From Methanobacteriota archaeon (GTDB taxonomy: Archaea > Methanobacteriota > Methanobacteria > Methanobacteriales > Methanobacteriaceae), in the NCBI GenBank assembly GCA_023430285.1, contig JAEZAV010000019.1, positions 1-11,404 on the forward strand: 11,404 nt of DNA, given 5' to 3'. Below are positions 7,027 through 11,404 of the stretch, piece by piece. Positions within the stretch are counted from its first letter, which is position 1; each line of letters begins with the position of its first letter. Below the pieces are notes generated by a model that made no database searches, was not told the DNA's origin, and saw only the letters and a program-made list of their open reading frames with translations. The position numbers and the translations under genes are program-made.

Positions 7027-7058
7027 TTTCGAAGTTCTTAGTTTCGAAGGGTTTTTTT
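7027..7058. repeat. Two TTTCGAAG copies followed by a T7 run
   Basis: TTTCGAAG occurs at 7027-7034 and 7042-7049. Since TTCGAA is self-complementary, the copies can also pair as a weak hairpin. On the plus strand T7 follows at 7052-7058, next to the purE stop. No plus-strand gene lies upstream to be terminated; the role is unknown. Confidence 0.3.
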
Positions 7059-8079
7059 ATATTCGGCAGTTCATGTTGTTTTTAAAATTTTTCAGAGAGT
7101 TCCTTATTGAAGCATCTGCCAACCCCAACATTTCAGCAGCTAATAGGGCAGCATTGCTCCCTGAATCAATTCCCAGAGTAGCAACCGGCACTCCCGGCGG
7201 CATATTAACCATGGATAATAAAGCATCCATTCCATCTAGCCGAATTGCACATGGCACCCCTAAGACAGGTTTTTCTGTAAATGCAACCACTGCACCTGTT
7301 ACGTGGGCTGAAAGTCCTGAAATTGCAATGTAAAGTTTTACTGAGGATGATTTTTCCATGTACTCCTCAAATTTCTTTGGATGTCTGATTGGAGATATTA
7401 CTACAGAGTCGTATTTAACTCCCAATTTATCAAGAAACTTGGTTGTTTTGTTGGCAATTTTCATGTCCGAGTAACTACCAGCTATCACTGCCACTTCAGG
7501 ATATTCTGGATCCGCATATTTATCCTCATCAGTCCTGACTGAACCTTCCAATTCGTCAATTTCAAATGAATGTCTGTTGTAGTAAGTTCCTGTTAATTTT
7601 TCTGCCAGTTTATCTTCATCATTTTTTATTTTGAAGAAAAATTCGTTTCTCATCTTCGATAGTCTGGTTCTCACTTCTGAATCATGTATTCCAATAATTT
7701 GTGATGCAAGTATGGCCCCATTTTCTCCCCTGTCAATACCTACAGTTGCAACTGGAGCTCCCACAGGCATTTGAACAGTTGCAAAAAGTGCATCTAGCCC
7801 CCCTAGTTTAACAGATACTGGAACACCTACAACAGGTTTGTATGTATTTGCAGCTATTATTCCAGGAAGATGTGCAGAAAGACCGGCTATTCCGATAAAT
7901 ACCTCAACACCGTGGGCTGTAGATTCTTCTACAATTTTTTTTACCTTCTCATGTGTTCTGTGTGCTGAAGCTACCCTTACATCGTAGGAAATCTCCAGAA
8001 TTTCGAGTATGTTTATGGCTTTTTCTGCCACATCGAAATCTGAGGCACTTCCCAATATTATCATGATCTTTGGTTCCAT
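7057..8079 (-). CDS. purE: PurE, tandem two-domain N5-CAIR mutase/AIR carboxylase
   Basis: PurE makes carboxyaminoimidazole ribonucleotide in purine synthesis. At 340 residues it is about twice the usual length because two PurE domains are joined by an acidic linker (about 155-194). The N-domain keeps the active-site pattern: GSASD at 10-14, SAHRT at 38-42 with H40, and AGLSAHLPG at 65-73 with H70. In the C-domain GSYSD (201-205) and SGLSAH (254-259) remain, but the SAHR loop reads SPIR (229-232), so the catalytic His is replaced by I231. From memory, such fusions are common in Methanobacteriales. PurE forms octamers, so four chains may suffice. No purK is nearby; whether CO2 or N5-CAIR is the substrate is open. 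AGGGGGA at 8084-8090 supports the ATG at 8079. Confidence 0.93.
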   Translation of the reverse strand: MEPKIMIILGSASDFDVAEKAINILEILEISYDVRVASAHRTHEKVKKIVEESTAHGVEVFIGIAGLSAHLPGIIAANTYKPVVGVPVSVKLGGLDALFATVQMPVGAPVATVGIDRGENGAILASQIIGIHDSEVRTRLSKMRNEFFFKIKNDEDKLAEKLTGTYYNRHSFEIDELEGSVRTDEDKYADPEYPEVAVIAGSYSDMKIANKTTKFLDKLGVKYDSVVISPIRHPKKFEEYMEKSSSVKLYIAISGLSAHVTGAVVAFTEKPVLGVPCAIRLDGMDALLSMVNMPPGVPVATLGIDSGSNAALLAAEMLGLADASIRNSLKNFKNNMNCRI

Positions 8080-8140
8080 GGTTTCCCCCTGTGAATTTTT
8101 TTAGAATTTGTTCAAAAAAATTTGTATGATCTCAAGAAAA

Positions 8141-8150
8141 AAGTATATGT
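8141..8150 (-). promoter_or_regulatory. Possible TATA box of purE
   Basis: The minus strand reads ACATATACTT about 65 bases before the ATG at 8079, which would give a start near 8120. A second AT-rich candidate lies slightly further upstream, so placement is uncertain. Confidence 0.25.
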
Positions 8151-8168
8151 TAAAAATATATGCCAGTA

Positions 8169-8209
8169 AGATTAATAAAGTTTCTGAGATTAATTTTGCG
8201 AGATTTAAT
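8169..8209. repeat. Three AGATTAAT-type direct repeats upstream of the glycosyltransferase
   Basis: AGATTAAT at 8169-8176 and 8187-8194, and AGATTTAAT at 8201-8209, lie immediately upstream of the TATA-like GTTTAAATAC at 8214-8223. Their position suggests binding sites for a regulator, but in AT-rich DNA chance cannot be excluded. Confidence 0.3.
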
Positions 8210-8213
8210 AGAA

Positions 8214-8223
8214 GTTTAAATAC
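8214..8223 (+). promoter_or_regulatory. Possible TATA box of the glycosyltransferase gene
   Basis: GTTTAAATAC lies about 80 bases before the GTG at 8303. The predicted start near 8245 gives a leader of about 55 bases. Confidence 0.35.
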
Positions 8224-8302
8224 TATTTCCAACTACCCAATTTCAATAAATTAATTAGTCATTGCTTCATATAGAATATGAAAGGAAAATGAGGTGTAGC
8301 TT

Positions 8303-10018
8303 GTGTATTCAATTTTACTAATGTTATTCATGATACTGGCATCAATCAAAACTGTTAGAACTAACAAGCCAATGACGGTATCAGTGATCATCCCCGCATT
8401 CAACGAAGAAAAAACCGTTGCACATGTTGTTAGTGTTGTTAAATCATTGCCGTACATAGGCGAAGTAGTGGTTGTTGACGATGGATCAATGGACCAAACC
8501 TCAAAATTTGCCGAAGAAGCTGGTGCTAAGGTAATCTATCATATGAAAAATAGAGGTAAAGGAGCTGCCATTAAAACTGGGTTTAAAAACTCTAACGGAG
8601 ACATAGTGGTATTTTTAGACGCAGATCTTAAGAACCTCACCCAATCACAGGTCAGAAATATTGTGGACCCTATACTCAATGGAGAAGCAGATGTGACCAA
8701 AACAAAATTCAAAAGGGAAGCTGGAAGAGTCACAGAATTAACAGCTAAACCACTCTTGAAATTCTTTTTCCCAGAGATCAAATTCGACCAACCTTTAAGT
8801 GGTCAGTTTGCAGCGAAAAGATCATTCTTGAACAAAATAAAACTCGAAGACGACTACGGTGTGGATGTTGGTATCGTTCTTGACGCTGATGTCATGGGAA
8901 TGAAAGTCAAAGAAGTTGATATTGGAAATATAGAACATATCATGTCTACCTTGACAGAGTTGAATGTTGTCGCAACTGAAGTTGTTAGAACCATTGTTGA
9001 CAGGGCCACTGCCTACGGCAGAATAACCATGATAGATTCACTTGGCCAGTACATTAGAATGGAAATTCTGGGTCTTTCCCTGGCATCTATGGGTATATTC
9101 TCAATATTTTTCATACGATTTGTTTCCCTTTACATTGGCCTTGCAATTGCCATTACAGGAGTCATTATAGCAATCTACTACATCATCAAGATACTTAGAA
9201 TTTCTTTCAATGTGTTTTCAAGAACAGAAGGCAACATGAGAAATTTGAAGACATTTTTAAAGATGCATTCACCAATTATTGTCTCTGCAATGATACTACT
9301 TGCAATGTGCACCACATTGTTGGGCTCTGTTCATTATGAAGGAGGCAAGGTATCAATTCAACCAGTTTCAAGAAATTTGATCATATTCAACAGCCCCACA
9401 AATAATCAAACTGTAGATGTGAGGGGGCCTTACACCATAGACAAAGCCCTTGAAAATGAAAATACTAGTATAAGAATGCCTACTGAAGCGCTTGCTACGT
9501 TAGAACTCAATTATGGAGATTCGATCTACATTAACAACGAAAAATACGTTTTAAATGTGACGCGGCCCAAAGAAGATAACACCATGAGGATACCCAATGC
9601 AGCGCTTAATTCCATGGGTTTAAATCCTGGTGATGTCATAAGTGATGGGGATTTAAGGAACAGATTTAACAATTTCTATGCAGAAAAGGCACTTCAAACC
9701 AATGGAAATTCAGATAACATAAACATAACAGAAGGCATGATACTGACCAACAATATGCAAAGTGGATACAACATGAATTTGTATTTGAACAACACTCTTG
9801 TCTCCAGTAGTTATGGAATACTCAACAATGGTAGCTATTCAATTTACATAAATGGTGTTAAATACAAAACCATCACTTTGGATCAGGACAATTTAAGTCA
9901 ACCCTACACTGTTATTATAGGTGATGATGTCTTCAAAATAGAATTTGGAACGCCTGTGATGACTGATATGGAATTTGCTAATTCTTCGTCTGGAAAGTTC
10001 TTAAATTTCATCTATTAA
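8303..10018 (+). CDS. Membrane glycosyltransferase: GT2/GT81-like core fused to extracytoplasmic domain
   Basis: The 571-residue protein starts at GTG 8303, supported by GAGGTG at 8291-8296. A short hydrophobic stretch (1-14) precedes a GT-A domain: SVIIPAFNEE near 26-35, VVVDDGS, and the metal-binding LDAD with D106 and D108. GRVTELTAKPLL at 141-152, QPLSGQ at 163-168, YGVDVG at 185-190 and H212 closely resemble glucosyl-3-phosphoglycerate synthase (GT81). Two membrane helices (about 255-272 and 274-295), a basic loop and a third helix (about 324-343) follow. By charge the catalytic domain is inside and residues 344-571 outside. This tail has eight N-glycosylation sequons and two related segments (388-410 and 427-446) resembling AbrB or VAT-N barrel hairpins. 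Donor and acceptor are unknown; a glycolipid or envelope role is inferred. Confidence 0.82.
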   Translation: MYSILLMLFMILASIKTVRTNKPMTVSVIIPAFNEEKTVAHVVSVVKSLPYIGEVVVVDDGSMDQTSKFAEEAGAKVIYHMKNRGKGAAIKTGFKNSNGDIVVFLDADLKNLTQSQVRNIVDPILNGEADVTKTKFKREAGRVTELTAKPLLKFFFPEIKFDQPLSGQFAAKRSFLNKIKLEDDYGVDVGIVLDADVMGMKVKEVDIGNIEHIMSTLTELNVVATEVVRTIVDRATAYGRITMIDSLGQYIRMEILGLSLASMGIFSIFFIRFVSLYIGLAIAITGVIIAIYYIIKILRISFNVFSRTEGNMRNLKTFLKMHSPIIVSAMILLAMCTTLLGSVHYEGGKVSIQPVSRNLIIFNSPTNNQTVDVRGPYTIDKALENENTSIRMPTEALATLELNYGDSIYINNEKYVLNVTRPKEDNTMRIPNAALNSMGLNPGDVISDGDLRNRFNNFYAEKALQTNGNSDNINITEGMILTNNMQSGYNMNLYLNNTLVSSSYGILNNGSYSIYINGVKYKTITLDQDNLSQPYTVIIGDDVFKIEFGTPVMTDMEFANSSSGKFLNFIY

Positions 10019-10025
10019 AAAAAAA
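10017..10025 (-). terminator. Oligo-T terminator for the marker 11 gene
   Basis: Nine A on the plus strand give nine T on the minus strand, 36 bases past the stop of the minus-strand gene and overlapping the stop of the convergent glycosyltransferase gene. A further A-run follows at 10028-10033. Oligo-T alone is the usual archaeal terminator. Confidence 0.5.
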
Positions 10026-10054
10026 GTAAAAAATAACAATAGAATTAAGCTTTA

Positions 10055-10062
10055 TTTTTTTT
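10055..10062 (+). terminator. Oligo-T terminator for the glycosyltransferase gene
   Basis: Eight T lie 37 bases after the glycosyltransferase stop, running into the stop codon of the convergent gene. Together with the A-run at 10017-10025 this makes a compact bidirectional terminator. Confidence 0.5.
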
Positions 10063-10993
10063 AGTAGTACACCTTGACAGCCTCTTCAAGATCGTTGTAC
10101 AGACCCAGTGCTGCTAGTGCACCTATTTCACCCGGTGCTCCTGTAACTTGAATCAGTTTGACGCCTGCCTTTTTAGCCACATTTTCTGCATCTTCAACAG
10201 TCATCATGGATTTTTTTGTGGCCTCACCATACTCTCTCAAAACATCAGGAACATCAAAACCATCCATAACTGCAATGGCTGTTTTATCTGATAAAGTATC
10301 TCTTTTAAGGATTTCACAAATTATATTTATCATTTCTTCCTTCTTTTCGGGTTTAACTGCAAAAACCAGTGCTATTGCAACGCAATTCTGTGTTTTATTC
10401 GGGTTGTGTGGGTAAAGTTGACATGTAACATGATCCAAATATTCAAAACCCCTCTTTGAAAGTTCAATTCCTATGTTGTTTGCCAAGGTCCATGTGGCAC
10501 CTTCTTCCTTGGTATCAGTATCGTCAATACCAACAATGACCTTCTGTAATTTTGGAGTTACAACTGCGGCTCTTCCTACCTTTGAACCCCCACCTATATC
10601 ATAGAGCTCCACTCTTTTAACTCCTTTAGCCATTCCCCTGCACATGGCAGCACCAACACCAGCACCAGCAAGACCAGCGTGAACTACTTTTACTTCATCG
10701 TCATCCACCACTACTTCTTCAATTCCCGCAGCAGAATAGCTAGGTTTGAGTTCCATATCTGCTTTTCCAACCTTCAGCTGGAAAATATGCCTATCCCCAT
10801 CTCTTTTGGATTCAGTCACAAGATCACTCGTCCTCTTGTACTGATAAACCATCCATTCAGACCCAGCTACACATGGGTGGTACTCCACCAGTTCCACTCG
10901 ATCATCATCAACCATTGTGATCACCTTCTTATAAGGTGCTATCCAAGGGTCTTTAAATTTGTCTTTAAGGTTTTCAGGGGTTAATATTTCCAT
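10061..10993 (-). CDS. Methanogenesis marker protein 11 (TiaS-related)
   Basis: A 310-residue protein I assign to the methanogenesis marker 11 family, which is known from methanogens and has no proven function. The N-terminal half (1-145) holds EYHPCVAGSEWMVYQY and a Gly/Ala-rich block (106-120). The second half starts with VGIDDTDT at 154-161, then HNPNKTQNCVAIAL at 196-209 and TGAPGEIGALAALG at 284-297. These three blocks parallel the GIDDTDS, NPN-KT-N and IGALAAIG motifs of TiaS, the tRNA-Ile2 agmatinylcytidine synthase. No OB-fold or Zn ribbon like those of TiaS is seen, so a tRNA role is not implied. GGAGG at 11001-11005 supports the ATG. It is transcribed alone, divergent from the MFS gene. 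Confidence 0.8.
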   Translation of the reverse strand: MEILTPENLKDKFKDPWIAPYKKVITMVDDDRVELVEYHPCVAGSEWMVYQYKRTSDLVTESKRDGDRHIFQLKVGKADMELKPSYSAAGIEEVVVDDDEVKVVHAGLAGAGVGAAMCRGMAKGVKRVELYDIGGGSKVGRAAVVTPKLQKVIVGIDDTDTKEEGATWTLANNIGIELSKRGFEYLDHVTCQLYPHNPNKTQNCVAIALVFAVKPEKKEEMINIICEILKRDTLSDKTAIAVMDGFDVPDVLREYGEATKKSMMTVEDAENVAKKAGVKLIQVTGAPGEIGALAALGLYNDLEEAVKVYY

Positions 10994-11060
10994 ATTTAAT
11001 CCTCCACTATTAATTAAGAGTCATTTCTAGTTCTCTATTTAATTGAACATTTTAAAATAG

Positions 11061-11068
11061 TTTTATAA
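11061..11068 (-). promoter_or_regulatory. Possible TATA box of the marker 11 gene
   Basis: The minus strand reads TTATAAAA about 70 bases before the ATG at 10993, predicting a start near 11038. The 17-bp palindrome at 11080-11096 lies 11 bases upstream. Confidence 0.4.
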
Positions 11069-11079
11069 TTCATAGCATA

Positions 11080-11096
11080 AATCATATTATATGATT
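11080..11096. promoter_or_regulatory. 17-bp perfect palindrome between divergent promoters
   Basis: AATCATAT and ATATGATT are perfect 8-bp arms around a single T. The element sits between the two TATA boxes, 7 bases from that of the MFS gene (11104-11111) and 11 from that of marker 11 (11061-11068). That is the place for a shared operator, for example of a TetR- or MarR-like regulator. The binder is not in this window. Confidence 0.45.
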
Positions 11097-11103
11097 AGCA
11101 ACA

Positions 11104-11111
11104 TTTATATA
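11104..11111 (+). promoter_or_regulatory. TATA box of the MFS transporter gene
   Basis: TTTATATA matches the archaeal consensus best of all boxes in the window. It predicts a start near 11134, about 20 bases before the ATG at 11153. No clear Shine-Dalgarno precedes the ATG, as is common with short leaders. Confidence 0.6.
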
Positions 11112-11152
11112 CATTAACTTTAAACTTTAACATTAAATTCTAACTGAGTTAT

Positions 11153-11404
11153 ATGGATATTGAACATGATTACAATAAACGAAGCTATATATTAATTTCA
11201 CTGGCATTAGCACCGTTTTTGTCTAACTTTGTTATTACAGCACTTAACATAGCCCTTCCTTCCATAGCCATAGACTTGAACATCGAAGCAGTGCCTTTAG
11301 GATGGATTCCAACATCTTATCTCATTACACTCACAATTTTTTTAATTCCCTCTGCCAAGTTAGGAGACATATATGGGAGAAAAAAGCTGTTTAATTGGGG
11401 ATTG
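11153..11404 (+). CDS. MFS transporter, drug/solute exporter type (partial, C-terminus outside window)
   Basis: The first 84 codons are present and the frame stays open at the window end. After a short charged start, the first membrane helix (about residues 12-34, ILISLALAPFLSNFVITALN) leads into NIALPSIAIDL. This matches the LD-TIVNVALP type motif of 14-helix DHA2 exporters (EmrB/QacA), though the usual Asp is not seen. Helix two contains LGWIPTSYLIT, followed by the MFS motif A, AKLGDIYGRKKLF at 69-80. Substrate cannot be told. The ATG lies just after a strong TATA box and downstream of a palindrome shared with the marker 11 gene, suggesting regulated expression, as is common for exporters. 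Confidence 0.88.
   Translation, partial: MDIEHDYNKRSYILISLALAPFLSNFVITALNIALPSIAIDLNIEAVPLGWIPTSYLITLTIFLIPSAKLGDIYGRKKLFNWGL

Noticed and set aside
8372..8374. ATG at 8372 as the glycosyltransferase start
   Set aside because: It would begin neatly at MTVSVIIPAFNEE, but has no ribosome site, while GTG 8303 has GAGGTG six bases upstream.
8251..8457. Minus-strand open frame over the start of the glycosyltransferase gene
   Set aside because: It overlaps the Shine-Dalgarno and catalytic-domain start of the real gene and has no recognisable domain.
1..11404. CRISPR array, tRNA, rRNA, insertion sequence or prophage
   Set aside because: No regularly spaced repeats, tRNA-like T-loop, transposase or phage motifs were seen on either strand; all gaps are under 300 bases and explained as promoter or terminator regions.

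Overview
The window looks like a chromosomal stretch of an AT-rich, mesophilic methanogenic archaeon, most likely of the order Methanobacteriales (Methanobacterium-like). The reasons are a methanogenesis marker 11 protein, a short-form CbiX/CfbA nickel or cobalt chelatase with a His-rich insert, a tandem-domain PurE, archaeal Shine-Dalgarno sites (GGAGG, GGTG), archaeal TATA-box promoters and oligo-T terminators. No rRNA, tRNA, CRISPR array, insertion sequence or phage gene is visible. The genus is an inference from gene content; no database was searched.

Layout. 1-311 (minus): N-terminal part of an Lrp/AsnC-type regulator, whose promoter carries a clean dyad next to its TATA box. 484-2442 (minus): a two-gene operon of membrane-anchored, probably glycosylated, pilin-like surface proteins of unknown function. 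2732-5625 (plus): a tight operon of a DUF35 Zn-ribbon/OB-fold protein, the CfbA/CbiX chelatase (coenzyme F430 and cobalamin), ThiL (thiamine diphosphate) and an AmmeMemoRadiSam-type radical SAM enzyme; the first three overlap. 5656-8079 (minus): a UbiD-family decarboxylase, probably the anhydromevalonate phosphate decarboxylase of the archaeal mevalonate route, and a two-domain PurE for purine synthesis. 8303-10018 (plus): a membrane glycosyltransferase with a GpgS/GT81-like catalytic core fused to an outward-facing, sequon-rich C-terminal domain. 10061-10993 (minus): methanogenesis marker protein 11, a TiaS-related protein. 11153-11404 (plus): the start of an MFS drug/solute exporter, cut by the window end.

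How the genes relate. Most of the centre is cofactor and precursor housekeeping: F430/cobalamin, thiamine diphosphate, isoprenoid precursors (UbiD, perhaps DUF35) and purines. The two flanks hold cell-surface functions. The most unusual items are the glycosyltransferase fusion, the pilin-like pair, the PurE whose second domain has lost its catalytic histidine, and dyad elements placed directly upstream of TATA boxes in three promoters (Lrp, UbiD, MFS/marker 11). No wholly new multi-gene system is evident.
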